Below are positions 8,471 to 18,129 of a DNA stretch of 64,000 nt, piece after piece. This DNA comes from Nonomuraea aurantiaca (GTDB taxonomy: Bacteria; Actinomycetota; Actinomycetes; Streptosporangiales; Streptosporangiaceae). A program made the position numbers and the translations under genes. The stretch's first letter is position 1; the number at the start of each line of letters is the position of its first letter. Location: contig NZ_JAIWNB010000001.1 of assembly GCF_020215705.1 (NCBI RefSeq), forward strand, positions 992,001 to 1,056,000, read 5' to 3'. The notes under the pieces are model-generated. The model was not told where the DNA came from, ran no database searches, and worked only from the letters and a program-made list of their open reading frames with translations.

Positions 8471-10630
8471 GTGAGTGACGCCTTGCGTATCCGCGTACTC
8501 CGCGGAGACCGTGCCACGGCCGTGATCGCCGGTGCGGTGGCCGTGATCCTGGTCGCCTTGGCGGCCGTCTTCGGCGTGGGCGTCTCCAGCGCCACGCCGA
8601 AACTGGCCGACGTCGGCGCCTGGTTATGGACCCAGGCCCGAGGCAAGATCGTGCACGTCAACGGCCTGTCCGGTGAGGTCGACGGCTATCTCGACAAGAA
8701 GTCGGCCAAGCGGCTGCGCGTCGTCCAGGACGGCTCGAACGTCCTGCTCGTCGACGACGGCAGCGGCTACGTCAGCCGGATCGAGCCCGGTCAGCTCAGC
8801 GTCGCGCAGATCCGTAACTTCGGCACGGCCGGCCTGCAACTCGTCGTCTCGGGCGCCGTCGGCTACGCGGTGGACCCGGAGGGCAAGGTCCAGCAGATCG
8901 ACCCGGCCACGCTCAACTCGGTCGGCGCGCCGCTGTCGCTGCCGGGCCCGCTCGGCTCGGCCCGCATCGACGGCGGCGGGCGGCTCTGGGTGCCGGTGAC
9001 GGCCAAGGGCGAGGTCGTGCCGGTGACCAAGGGCGTCGCCGCGAGCGCCGTCAAGGTCGGCGAGCCTGGTGAGGAACTGGCCGTCACGATCGCGGGCGGC
9101 CTGCCGGTGATCGTCAACACCCGCGCCGCGACCGCCACCATCGTCGGCGCGGACGGCGGCGTGGGCGAGATCACGCTGCCCAAGGAGGTCGCCCAGGCCG
9201 CCAAGGGCGGCGTGCTGGCGCCGGCCTCGACCGAGGGCTCGCTGGTGCCGCTGCTCACGCCCGGCGACTCCGGGCTCCTCGTGGTGGTCGACACGGAGTC
9301 GAACTCGGTGCTCAACACCAAGTTCGCGGTGAAGGATCCGGCCGCGCTCGGCGTGCCGCAGGTGCTCGGCTCGAAGGTGTACGTCCCGGACCGCAGTACG
9401 GGCGGCCTGATCGTGTGGGAAAGCGCGGCGGGCGGTCAGCCCACCAAGCTCCAGGTGGCCCAGGGCCCCGGCCCGGTCGACGTGTTCGTCAAGGACGGCC
9501 TGCTCTGGGCGAACGACGAGAACGGCGACAAGGCCGTCGTCGTCGACACCGAAGGCCGCAAGCACGACGTCGACAAGGACGACTCGGACGTACCGGGACC
9601 CACCAACACCCCCAAGCCCAAGCAGACGCCACGGTCCGAGCCGACGAACACCGACCCCAGGCCCGACCCGACCAGGACGGACGAACCGCGGCCGACGCGG
9701 ACGGACGCCCCAGAGCCGTCGCGCAAGCCCACCAGGACCCCGACGTCGACCCCGACTCCCTCCTCCGCCACCCGCAGCCCCACTCCCACTCCCACCCCCA
9801 CGCCCAGCGCGCCCACCAAACCGGGCGCCGTCAGCGCCAAGTCGGGGCCCGGCCACGTCAGCGTGAACTTCAGCCCGTCCACCGGCGGCAAGGTCGACCG
9901 CTACACGCTCAAGGTGTCCGGCGGCGACGGCAGGACCACGCCGCAGTCGGTGGACGCCGACGGGCCGTTCCAGTTCGAGTTCTCCGGGGGGAACTGCGGC
10001 GACGAGTACACCTTCACGGTCGTCGCCCACTGGTCGGGCGGCGAGGTGGAGTCGGAGCCCAGCGCCGGGGTCAAGCCCTGCGTGGCGCCGGGCAAACCGG
10101 CCAACTTCGCGGCCAAGCCCAAGAACCGCGGCGCCGAGCTGACCTGGGACGCCCCGGAGAACGGCGGCGAAGGCATCACGTATGTGCTCTCCGGCGCGGC
10201 GACCAATGACGGCCTCAAGGGCACGTCGTTCACCGCCGAAGGGCTCAAGAACAATCAGAAGCACGAGTTCAAGCTCAAGGCCAAGAACGACGCGGGGGAG
10301 AGCCAGGACGCCGCCACGGCGGACGTGGACCTGGCCTACCCGCGGCAGCAGTACCAGAACGCCAGCAACGACGACACCAACACGCTCATCCGGCCGGGCC
10401 CGTCCGCCAATGGCGAGGCCGGAAGGATCCCCCAGGGCCAGTACATCACGCTGACAGTGATCTGCCAGGTCAAGGGCTCGTCCTACACCGACAAGTCCAC
10501 CGGCAAGTCCAGCGACATCTGGAACCGGATCGAGTCGTCGGCAGGCAACGGCTACCTCAACGACACGCTGGTGGCCACACCGGACGGGGGCGGCTTCCCG
10601 GAGGCTCCGCTCTTCGAATGCACCGACTGA
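8471..10630 (+). CDS. Membrane-anchored fibronectin type III protein of the MoxR locus
   Basis: This 719-aa protein has a short basic N-terminus, one transmembrane segment (residues about 18-38) and a large outside part. The outside part contains repeated beta-rich segments that look propeller-like (about 45-370), a Pro/Thr/Arg-rich spacer (about 375-455), two Fn3 domains (about 455-545 and 546-625) and a C-terminal SH3-like piece ending FECTD. The GTG at 8471 follows directly on GTACGGG. It heads a tight operon with a MoxR ATPase, a DUF58 protein and a transglutaminase-like membrane protein. Such an Fn3 protein is a common partner in actinobacterial loci of this type, where an envelope-assembly role is suspected. 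It is probably a periplasmic or cell-wall component whose substrate is unknown. Confidence 0.8.
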   Translation: MSDALRIRVLRGDRATAVIAGAVAVILVALAAVFGVGVSSATPKLADVGAWLWTQARGKIVHVNGLSGEVDGYLDKKSAKRLRVVQDGSNVLLVDDGSGYVSRIEPGQLSVAQIRNFGTAGLQLVVSGAVGYAVDPEGKVQQIDPATLNSVGAPLSLPGPLGSARIDGGGRLWVPVTAKGEVVPVTKGVAASAVKVGEPGEELAVTIAGGLPVIVNTRAATATIVGADGGVGEITLPKEVAQAAKGGVLAPASTEGSLVPLLTPGDSGLLVVVDTESNSVLNTKFAVKDPAALGVPQVLGSKVYVPDRSTGGLIVWESAAGGQPTKLQVAQGPGPVDVFVKDGLLWANDENGDKAVVVDTEGRKHDVDKDDSDVPGPTNTPKPKQTPRSEPTNTDPRPDPTRTDEPRPTRTDAPEPSRKPTRTPTSTPTPSSATRSPTPTPTPTPSAPTKPGAVSAKSGPGHVSVNFSPSTGGKVDRYTLKVSGGDGRTTPQSVDADGPFQFEFSGGNCGDEYTFTVVAHWSGGEVESEPSAGVKPCVAPGKPANFAAKPKNRGAELTWDAPENGGEGITYVLSGAATNDGLKGTSFTAEGLKNNQKHEFKLKAKNDAGESQDAATADVDLAYPRQQYQNASNDDTNTLIRPGPSANGEAGRIPQGQYITLTVICQVKGSSYTDKSTGKSSDIWNRIESSAGNGYLNDTLVATPDGGGFPEAPLFECTD

Positions 10631-10645
10631 GATAGGGGACCTCAG

Positions 10646-11623
10646 TTGTACAACGAGCAGACGCAGCAACCGCAGCAGCTTGCGGCACAGTTCGCCCAGC
10701 GCTTCCAGATGCTGGCCCAGAACATCGAGCGCATCATCCGCGGCAAGCACGAAGCCATCGAGCTGGCCCTGATCTGCCTGTTCTCCGAGGGACACCTGCT
10801 GATCGAGGACGTGCCCGGCACCGGCAAGACCACGCTCGCCAGGTCCATCGCCGCCAGCGTCGACGCCGAGTGGCGGCGCATCCAGTTCACGCCCGACCTG
10901 CTGCCCAGCGACATCACCGGCGTGTCGATCTTCAACCAGGCGCACCAGAAGTTCGAGTTCCACCAGGGGCCGGTGTTCGCCAACATCGTGCTCGCCGACG
11001 AGATCAACCGCGCCTCCCCGAAGACCCAGTCCGCGCTGCTGGAGGTCATGGAGGAGCGCCGGGTCACGGTCGACGCCGAACCGCACCCCGTACCCAGGCC
11101 GTTCCTGGTGGTCGCCACGCAGAACCCCGTCGACATGGACGGCACGTACCCGCTGCCGGAGGCCCAGCTCGACCGCTTCCTCATGCGGATCTCCGTCGGC
11201 TACCCCGACCATGTGTCGGAGGTCGAGGTGCTCAAGGGCATGCCCACCGGGCCGCAGGTCGAGCGGCTGCCCGTGGTGGCCCGCGCGTCGGACGTGGCCG
11301 GGATGATCGAGTTCGCGACCCGTATCCACGTCGCCGACCCCGTCTACGACTACATCGTCGCCCTCTGCGGCGCCACGCGCACCAACCCGCACCTGCGGCT
11401 CGGCGCCTCCCCCCGCGGCAGCCTCGCGCTGCTGCGGGCCGCCCGCGTCAAGGCCGCCGCCGCCGGACGCCACTACGTCGTGCCGGAGGACGTCAAGGCC
11501 CTGGCCGTCCCGGTCATCGCGCACCGGCTGATCCTCACCCCGGAGGCCGAACTACGCGAGGTCACCGCGGCGCACGTGCTCGGCGAGCTCCTCGCCGGGA
11601 TGCCGGTGCCGCAGGCGGCCTAA
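10646..11623 (+). CDS. moxR: MoxR-family AAA+ ATPase
   Basis: This 325-aa protein has Walker A GTGKTT (58-63), Walker B VLADEIN (115-121), sensor-1 FLVVATQNPVDMDGTYPLPEAQLDRF and the usual C-terminal lid. These are textbook MoxR features. MoxR ATPases are chaperone-like and work with DUF58/VWA proteins encoded next door. The TTG start at 10646 is backed by AGGGGAC about 8 nt upstream, and no ATG would preserve the N-terminus. It lies 15 nt after the Fn3 gene and 1 nt before the DUF58 gene. Confidence 0.95.
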   Translation: MYNEQTQQPQQLAAQFAQRFQMLAQNIERIIRGKHEAIELALICLFSEGHLLIEDVPGTGKTTLARSIAASVDAEWRRIQFTPDLLPSDITGVSIFNQAHQKFEFHQGPVFANIVLADEINRASPKTQSALLEVMEERRVTVDAEPHPVPRPFLVVATQNPVDMDGTYPLPEAQLDRFLMRISVGYPDHVSEVEVLKGMPTGPQVERLPVVARASDVAGMIEFATRIHVADPVYDYIVALCGATRTNPHLRLGASPRGSLALLRAARVKAAAAGRHYVVPEDVKALAVPVIAHRLILTPEAELREVTAAHVLGELLAGMPVPQAA

Positions 11624-11624
11624 G

Positions 11625-12701
11625 GTGCTGACACCGCTGGGCTGGGGGACGCTCGCCGGTTCCGTGATCCTCTACGCGACCGGGTTCGCGCTCGGCTACC
11701 CGGAGCCCGTCGTCCTGGCCACCGGCGGGGTGCTCGCGCTCGCCGCCGCGCTCGCCTGGACCGCCCCCAGGCCGAGGCTGGAGGTGCACCGCGAGGTCAC
11801 TCCGCTCAAGGTGCCGCGCGGGGACGCGGCGGTCGCGGTCCTTCACGTGAGCAATCTCGGCCGCCGGGGCCTGTCAGGGCTGCGCGCGCAGGACCGGATC
11901 GGCACGGCCGAGCACACGGTGGACCTGCCCCGCCTGCCCAGAGGCGCCGCCAGGACGGTGTCGTACCCACTGCCCACCGGCGTGCGCGGCGAGATCCCCG
12001 TCGGCCCGCTCCTGCTCGTCCGCGCCGACCCGCTCGGCCTGACACGCAGGATCAGGAGGTACGGCCAGACGGCCACGCTCCTGGTCCGCCCCCGCACGGT
12101 CGCGCTGCCGGTGCCCCCGTCGGGGAAGGCCCACCACCTGGAGGGTCCCACCAGCGACAACGCCCCCAGCGGCACGGCCACCTTCCACACCCTGCGCGAG
12201 TACGTCGTCGGCGACGACCTGCGCCACGTCCACTGGAAGTCCAGCGCGCGCACCGGCACGCTCATGGTGCGCCAGCTCATCGACGCCAGCCTGCCCACCA
12301 CGACGGTCGTCCTCGACACCCGCGACCTCACCGAACTGGCCGTGGACGCCGCCGCCTCGGCCGCCGTCGCCGCCGCCCGGTCGGGCTTCCCCGTGCGGGT
12401 GCTCACGGGCGACGGGCCGCTCGCCGAGACCAAGACCGACCCCGAGCTGCTGCTGGACCGCCTCGCCCTGGTCGGATCCGGTACGTCCGGCGTCGGCGAG
12501 GCGGTGCGGCTGGCTCGCGGCGGCTCGCTGGTCGTCATCACCGGAGACCCGGCCGAGGCTGCCCGAGCGGCGGGGGCGCGTCGGCGGTTCGACCGCATCA
12601 TCTGCGTATATATCGGGACGGATCCGCTCAGTGCGCCCGGCGTGACGGTCGTCCCCATCGCGGACCTGGCCGCGCTGCCGCCGGCCTGGGGCAGGCGATG
12701 A
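11625..12701 (+). CDS. DUF58 domain membrane protein
   Basis: The 358-aa protein has two N-terminal hydrophobic segments (about residues 8-25 and 28-46), then a soluble domain with [14 protein letters not shown], the DUF58 signature, near residue 195. DUF58 proteins resemble von Willebrand A folds and are usual MoxR partners. The GTG at 11625 begins one base after the MoxR stop, and the end overlaps the next gene by ATGA (12698-12701). The four genes therefore form a single translationally coupled operon. Confidence 0.92.
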   Translation: MLTPLGWGTLAGSVILYATGFALGYPEPVVLATGGVLALAAALAWTAPRPRLEVHREVTPLKVPRGDAAVAVLHVSNLGRRGLSGLRAQDRIGTAEHTVDLPRLPRGAARTVSYPLPTGVRGEIPVGPLLLVRADPLGLTRRIRRYGQTATLLVRPRTVALPVPPSGKAHHLEGPTSDNAPSGTATFHTLREYVVGDDLRHVHWKSSARTGTLMVRQLIDASLPTTTVVLDTRDLTELAVDAAASAAVAAARSGFPVRVLTGDGPLAETKTDPELLLDRLALVGSGTSGVGEAVRLARGGSLVVITGDPAEAARAAGARRRFDRIICVYIGTDPLSAPGVTVVPIADLAALPPAWGRR

Positions 12702-14803
12702 GCCGCCGCCGGGCTGAACCGAACGGCGGCCCACCGGTCGACGAGACCGGGCGTGCGGGCGGGCCCGTGTGGCGGCGGCTGGGGGGATTGGCGCTGGTGG
12801 CGGCCGTCACCGGGGTCGGTGGGTGGGGGTTCCATCGCGTCTTCCCCGGCACCGAGCTGCTCCTGGCCGTCGTGCCCGCGGCGACCGTCCCCGCCCTGGT
12901 GGCCGCGCTCACCTGGCGGCGGCCCCTCTGGCTGGCGCTGGTGCTCGACCTGGTGCTGTGGTTCGCCGGGACCGTACCGCTGTACAAGGGGATCGCTCCC
13001 GGCCTGCTCGGCGACCTGGCCGACTCGTGGCGGGCGCTGCTCACCACGCTCCTGCCCGCCCAGCCGGAGCCGCGGCTGCTGGTCCTCGCGCACACTCTCG
13101 TCTGGGCCGCCGCCGTGGTCGGCGCCGAGACGCTGACCCGCACCAGGACCCGCGTGGCCGCCGCGGTGCCCGGACTCGTGGTGTATGGGGTGGCGCTGCT
13201 GTTCGGGGTGGACGGGGAGGGCTCGAACCTGCCCCTCGCCGCGGCCCTCGTGGTGCTCATCGCGGCCCTGGCCCTGCTGCGGGACGACCGGCCGGCGCTG
13301 TGGCTGCTCGCCGGCGTCCCGGCCGCCGCCGCGCTGGCCGCCGTCGCCCTGGTCGCCGGGCCGCTGCTGCCCATCGCCGCCGAGCCGTACAACCCGCGGG
13401 ACGACGCCGAACTGCCGCCCCCGGTACGCGTCGACAGCGTCAGCCCGCTCGACCGCGTGTCCGCCTGGCTGCAGATCCCCGACCGGGACCTGTTCACCGT
13501 CAAGGCGGCCAAGCCTCTCAACTGGCGGCTGGCCGTACTCGACCGCTATGACGGCGTCCGCTGGACGTCCGGCGCCCGCTTCCAGCCGACGGGCGGGCGG
13601 GTGCCGGCGGGGGACTGGACGGGCAAGGCGCAGACCGTACGCCAGACGATCACGTTCAGCGGCCTGCCCGGCACCTGGCTGCCCGGCGCGGAACGTCCCG
13701 TCGAGGTCGACGGCGTGCGCGGCCTGGCCGTCGATCCCGGGAGCGGGGCGCTGCTGGCCGCGAGCCGGCCGGTCAAGGGGTTCACGTACGAGGTGACGTC
13801 GCGGGTGGCCGAGCCGTCGAAGGCCGACCTGCTCGCGGCCACGCCGGTCGACGATCCCGCGCTGACCGCGTTCCCGGCCGGGCCGCAGGAGGCGATGTTC
13901 CGCAAGCTCGCCCAGCAGGCCACCAAGGGCGCGGACGTGCCGATCAAGCAGGCGTACCGGCTGCAGAGCTACCTGCGCACCAGCGCCACCTACGACGTCA
14001 CCGCGCCGCCGGGGCACTCGCTCAAGGGCCTGGAGTTCTTCCTGGAGACCACGCACAGGGGGACGTCGGAGCAGTTCGCGTCCACGTTCGCGCTCATGGC
14101 CAGGACGCTGGGGCTGCCGTCGAGGGTCGTGGTGGGGTTCCGGCCGGGGCAGGCATCCGACGGGATTTACCACGTTAAATCGGGCCATGTCATGGCGTGG
14201 GCGGAGATCAAGTTCGACAAGCTCGGCTGGCGGCCGTTCTACCCCACGCCCGGCCGTGGCGGCGCGAAGGACGACCACGACGTGGTGTCCTCCGCTCTCA
14301 AGGAGAGCGAGGAGCTGGAAGGCGAGTTCACCCAGGGCACGGTGAACAAGCCGAAGGCCGGTCAGAAGCCCACCGGGGGTGGCGGCCGCAAGCCCTCGGC
14401 CGGGCCGCCGCTGTGGGTGATCGTCCCGGCGGTGGGGGCGGGGGTCCTGGTGGTGTACGCGGGTGCGGCGATGGTGCTGCCGTGGTGGCGCAGGCGGGCC
14501 CGCAGGAGCGTGACGGGCGCGGAGCGGCGGGTGCTCGGCGCCTGGTCGCAGACCTGCGACGACCTCGGGCTGAAGGGGGAGCGGGCACTGACGGCCGAGG
14601 ACGTGGTGGCCCGGCATCCCGCCGACATATCCGCCCACCTCCGACCACTCGCCGATATTTCAAACTTCGTCCGCTACGCCCCCGACGACGTCGCCCACGA
14701 GGCCGCCGACGCGGCCTGGCGCCACAGCGACGCCGTCCGCCAGGCCGTACGCGCCAGAACACCGCTCAAGACCCGCCTCCGCAAGCGACTGCTCCTCCGC
14801 TGA
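12698..14803 (+). CDS. TgpA-like membrane protein with degenerate transglutaminase domain
   Basis: This 701-aa protein has about six transmembrane helices (residues about 25-230), an extracytoplasmic transglutaminase-like domain (about 400-520), one more helix (about 565-590) and a C-terminal cytoplasmic DUF4129-like tail. The fold motif is clear: GTSEQFASTFALMARTLGLP. Active TgpA-type enzymes have Cys where this has Ser457, His (xHAW) where this has Met499 (HVMAW), and Asp (DPTP) where this has Tyr515 (YPTP). All three triad positions are changed, so peptidase/transglutaminase activity is unlikely. A binding or scaffolding role within the MoxR-DUF58 operon is more plausible. The residue alignment is by eye. 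Confidence 0.88.
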   Translation: MSRRRAEPNGGPPVDETGRAGGPVWRRLGGLALVAAVTGVGGWGFHRVFPGTELLLAVVPAATVPALVAALTWRRPLWLALVLDLVLWFAGTVPLYKGIAPGLLGDLADSWRALLTTLLPAQPEPRLLVLAHTLVWAAAVVGAETLTRTRTRVAAAVPGLVVYGVALLFGVDGEGSNLPLAAALVVLIAALALLRDDRPALWLLAGVPAAAALAAVALVAGPLLPIAAEPYNPRDDAELPPPVRVDSVSPLDRVSAWLQIPDRDLFTVKAAKPLNWRLAVLDRYDGVRWTSGARFQPTGGRVPAGDWTGKAQTVRQTITFSGLPGTWLPGAERPVEVDGVRGLAVDPGSGALLAASRPVKGFTYEVTSRVAEPSKADLLAATPVDDPALTAFPAGPQEAMFRKLAQQATKGADVPIKQAYRLQSYLRTSATYDVTAPPGHSLKGLEFFLETTHRGTSEQFASTFALMARTLGLPSRVVVGFRPGQASDGIYHVKSGHVMAWAEIKFDKLGWRPFYPTPGRGGAKDDHDVVSSALKESEELEGEFTQGTVNKPKAGQKPTGGGGRKPSAGPPLWVIVPAVGAGVLVVYAGAAMVLPWWRRRARRSVTGAERRVLGAWSQTCDDLGLKGERALTAEDVVARHPADISAHLRPLADISNFVRYAPDDVAHEAADAAWRHSDAVRQAVRARTPLKTRLRKRLLLR

Positions 14804-14829
14804 CCCTCCGGAAACCCCAAAGCCAGAGG

Positions 14830-15666
14830 TTAAGGCTGTTGGAGTTTCTGCGTGACCATCAGGCGGATCACTCCCTTCTCCGGCTCGTCCGCCTGCCAGA
14901 CGAACCAGTCCTCGCCCACCGGAGTGCTCTGCTTGGTGGGATACATCAGGTACGGGTCGCCCGGATAGCGCTCGGGAGGGGGTTCGGTGATCAGATAGGT
15001 GACCTTGAGGCCACGCTTTTCGATCTCCGGCCGGACCTCGCCCACGGTCTTGCCCTCCACCCGGTACCCGCCCAGCGACGTGTCCTCCGGGACGGGCATC
15101 TTCGGCACGACGTGCTGTTCGTCATCGGGAACCAGTTCGCAGGGCGCCACCGGGTCCCGCATGAGGATCGTGCTGGTGTCGCTCCCCCCGTAGACGGGAT
15201 CGACCGCAAGGGTCCAGACGAAGGTCTGGCCGGGCTTGAACAGCTTGGTGTTGATCTGCATCTGCCAGCCCGAGCTGCCGTCGTCGCCGGGGATGTTCCT
15301 GGGCGCGTAATACAGACCGCGGGGAATGTCCGTGACGGGTTCGGCGCGCGGCCCCTTGCATTTCTGGCCCGCCGGGACGAAGTTCACGATGGCGGGCACG
15401 AGCGTGCGCCGTCCCGCCGCCCTGCCGCTCTTGTACAACTCGCTGGCCGCTCTGCGCAGCTCGGACGCCACCACGTTGCGCGCGATGCCGAACAACCACG
15501 CCACCTCGCTGCCCCGCTCGGCCTTGTACGTGCCCCCGGTGTCGATGGCGGCCAGGAAGATCTCGGTGGTGAGGTCGTCCACCGTGTGCGGATCGGTCAC
15601 CCGCCGGGCCACGAAGCGGCTCACGCCTTCGGCGTGTTTTCGGTAGAAGACCTCGAACGCCTCAGT
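14830..15666 (-). pseudogene. Fusion relic: ECF sigma region 2 joined to a CU044_5270/PASTA-like C-terminus
   Basis: The frame opens after a TGA at 15667 with TEAFEVFYRKHAEGVSRF and continues through sigma region 2 (DPHTVDDLTTEIFLAAI, then AWLFGIARNVVASELRR). It then switches abruptly to ELYKSGRAAGRRTLVPAIV. That is an N-terminal piece typical of sigma-associated membrane proteins but without its transmembrane helix. A soluble tail follows, with a PASTA-like segment (GKTVGEVRPEIEKRGLKV). Sigma region 4 and a proper start are missing; the first usable start, GTG 15624, lies inside region 2. The intact sigma + CU044_5270 pair at 26568-27972 shows what two such adjacent genes look like. A deletion fusing them best explains this ORF. 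Confidence 0.7.
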
Positions 15667-15910
15667 TCACGTACGCCCACATGTCGTAGGTGTAGAACAT
15701 CGGGTTCTCGGGCTGGTGGGTGCTGCACCACCAGGTCTGCCAGCGCCCGGTCTCCTGGCCCGACCGGCCGAAGCTGATGCAGACGTCATAGGGCAGGTTG
15801 CTGTAGACGACTTGGAGCGTGGACGAGGCGTGCGCTGGCGTGCTCGTGGCCAGGATCGGCGTCAGAGCGGTGACCGCGAGAAGCGACAAGGCGGTGATTC
15901 GGCGACGCAC
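15662..15910 (-). CDS. Small secreted protein
   Basis: An 82-aa protein starts at GTG 15910, preceded by AGGGGAG at 5-nt spacing. A signal peptide is clear: VRRR, a hydrophobic core TALSLLAVTALTPILA, and an APAHA-like cleavage site near residue 28 (STPAHASS). The mature part is about 54 residues, aromatic-rich, with two cysteines (CISFGRS and WWCST) that could form one disulfide. I do not recognise the family. Its 3' end overlaps the sigma relic by a few bases. Confidence 0.65.
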   Translation of the reverse strand: MRRRITALSLLAVTALTPILATSTPAHASSTLQVVYSNLPYDVCISFGRSGQETGRWQTWWCSTHQPENPMFYTYDMWAYVN

Positions 15911-16104
15911 CAGTTCTCCCCTCATGAAGGGCCGGAAATCGCGAAGAGCGATCACCGTGAATTGGACGGCAAGGACCGCACCGCCGCAAGATCCGCCCCC
16001 GCCCGGCGCCGACGACCAGCGCGAACATCACGGACACCATGAAAGCTTCATCATCAGGGTGGGCAGCTCGAGGTCGTAGTGCTGCGTGTCGACCGGCAGC
16101 CGAT

Positions 16105-18084
16105 CTAGCCGTTCTTGGCGACCGCGCCCCTGACGCAGATCGGCTTGGACCAGGCGACCTTGCTCGTCTTCGAGATCTGCAGCGGGACGCCCACCAGGAA
16201 GCAGTAGCCGGTGTCCGGGTCCAGGCCGGACACGCGGGTCGAGGTGGTGCCGGGTTGGAGGGCGGTGATCGCCTGCTCGCCCTGCCTGGCCGGGGAGCGC
16301 TGGACCACGACCGGGTAGCGGGCGGACTCCTTGGGCAGCGCCCACCGCAGCTCCACCAGCGTGCTGCGGTCGGCCACCACGCGTACCCGGCGCGGGGCCA
16401 GTGCGGCCAGGGCGTCCTTGCCGACGTTCTCGGACGGCTTGGCGGCGGTCGACGGAGGCTGGGACCGCTGCGGGTCGGCAAAGGAGGCTTCGTTCTGCCT
16501 CGACAGGTAGACGGCGAACCCGGCGCCCGCGAGTGCCACGATCGTGGCGGCGGCTCCGATCGCCATCACCCGCGTTTTCGTACTGCCGGACGGCAGCCCG
16601 CTCGACGCGTGCGTGGCAGCGGCTGGTGAAGGTCCGCCCGGCTGGGGACCCTGCGGTGCCGGATAGCCCTCGGCCGGCTGGCTCTGCGGGGTGGGATAGG
16701 CGCTGGGTGGATAGGTCGGTTGCGATGGGAATGCGGCGCCGAAGGAGGAGCCGGTCTGCGCTGGGTGCGCCGGTGGGACTGTGGCGGGAGCGCTCGACCC
16801 GTCCGTGCTGAGCTGGGAACCGGTCGCCTGCGGCCCGCCGAACTGCGGGCCCGACGGCTGGAGCCCAGCGGGGTGGTAGCCGGACTGCTGCGCGCTGGAC
16901 GGCTGCGGCGCGAAAGGGCTCTGGTCAGGCTGCTGAGGCCCTGAGGGCGGGGGCGCGAATGGGTTCTGGTCAGGCTGCTGAGGTCCCGATGGCTGCGGCG
17001 CGAAAGGGCTGTAGCCGGTCGGCTGCGGGCCGCCCGCCTGGCCCGCCGGGTTGGGCGCGTAAGCACCGGTCACCGGCCCGGCGAGGTGCGCGCCGGCACC
17101 CGTCCCGGGCAAGTGCGCGCCGGCACCGGTCGCGGGCCCGGCCAAGTGCGCGCCCGTCGAGGGGCCGGGCGCCGGAGGCTCGGCACTGTCCGCCCGCCGG
17201 GGAGCCGTCGAAGGCACAGGGGGCCCGGGATCCTGCCCGACCAGGTCCGTCACCGGCAGTCCCAGCTCCGCCTGCACCTGCCGCAGCCGGTGCGCGAACT
17301 CGCGAGCCGAGCCGTACCGCACCTCCGGCTGCTTCGCCATCGCCCGCAGCACCGTCTCGAACACCACCGGTGGCACGTCGGGGCGGTTGATCGGCGGCGG
17401 ATCCGCGCTCAGCACCCGGTACATCAGCGGCGCGATCGACGGGTCCGTCGGGCTGTGGAAGGCGGGCTGCCCGGCGAGCAGGTGATAGAGCGTCGAGCCG
17501 AGCGAGTAGATGTCGGAGGAGGCGGAGTGCGGCTGCCCGGTCAGCACCTCCGGCGCCGCGTGCAATGGCGTGAACGCCTGCGCAGTAGCCGAGATCTCCG
17601 CCGAGTCGACGACCCTGGCCACGCCGAAGTCGGCCACGGCCGGCTCGCCGTACCGGGAGATGAGGATGTTCTGCGGCTTGATGTCGCCGTGCAGGACCCC
17701 CGCCTCGTGGACGGCGGCCAGCGCCCCGGCCAGCTTCACGCCCGCGCGCAGCACATCTGGCACCTGCAGCGGGCCCTCCTTGCGTACCTTGTCGCGCAGC
17801 GAGCCGTTCTCGAAGAAGTCCATGGCGATGTACGGCTTGCCGGAGCGCGTCACGCCGGTGTCGAACACGGTGACCACGTTCGGATGACCGGTGAGCCGGC
17901 CGGTGAGCTGGAGTTCGCGCTGGAACCTGCGCATGGTCCGCTGGTCGACCCGGTCTACGGACAGGACTTTCAGCGCCACGATCCGATCGAGGCGCTCCTG
18001 GTAGGCGCGGTAGACGATGGCGAACCCGCCCTGGCCGGCCTGATCGAGTACCCGGTAGCCGGGCGCGTCCTCGACTGGCAGCAC
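16105..18084 (-). CDS. Membrane Ser/Thr protein kinase with extracellular Fn3 domain
   Basis: This 659-aa protein has a Hanks-type kinase domain (about 8-270). The Gly-loop is GQGGFAIVY, Lys39 is in VALKV, the catalytic loop is HGDIKPQN (Asp134) and DFG is at 152-154. The catalytic loop has Gly in place of the usual Arg, so activation-loop control may differ. A Gln/Pro/Gly-rich juxtamembrane repeat region (about 275-505) leads to one transmembrane helix (about 515-538) and an outside Fn3-like domain ending CVRGAVAKNG. GTG 18084 has GGGGGGAG just upstream; GTG 18102 is in frame but lacks a site. It lies downstream of the M50-like peptidase gene, and opposite the MoxR locus, which also uses Fn3 domains. 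Confidence 0.9.
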   Translation of the reverse strand: MLPVEDAPGYRVLDQAGQGGFAIVYRAYQERLDRIVALKVLSVDRVDQRTMRRFQRELQLTGRLTGHPNVVTVFDTGVTRSGKPYIAMDFFENGSLRDKVRKEGPLQVPDVLRAGVKLAGALAAVHEAGVLHGDIKPQNILISRYGEPAVADFGVARVVDSAEISATAQAFTPLHAAPEVLTGQPHSASSDIYSLGSTLYHLLAGQPAFHSPTDPSIAPLMYRVLSADPPPINRPDVPPVVFETVLRAMAKQPEVRYGSAREFAHRLRQVQAELGLPVTDLVGQDPGPPVPSTAPRRADSAEPPAPGPSTGAHLAGPATGAGAHLPGTGAGAHLAGPVTGAYAPNPAGQAGGPQPTGYSPFAPQPSGPQQPDQNPFAPPPSGPQQPDQSPFAPQPSSAQQSGYHPAGLQPSGPQFGGPQATGSQLSTDGSSAPATVPPAHPAQTGSSFGAAFPSQPTYPPSAYPTPQSQPAEGYPAPQGPQPGGPSPAAATHASSGLPSGSTKTRVMAIGAAATIVALAGAGFAVYLSRQNEASFADPQRSQPPSTAAKPSENVGKDALAALAPRRVRVVADRSTLVELRWALPKESARYPVVVQRSPARQGEQAITALQPGTTSTRVSGLDPDTGYCFLVGVPLQISKTSKVAWSKPICVRGAVAKNG

Positions 18085-18129
18085 AGTACTCCCCCCTGTC
18101 ACGGGCGAGTTTAATGTGATTTTTCCTGA

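Noticed and set aside
8624..11524. 966-codon open frame on the minus strand
   Set aside because: Antisense of the Fn3 and MoxR genes; composition is shadow-like and no fold is seen.
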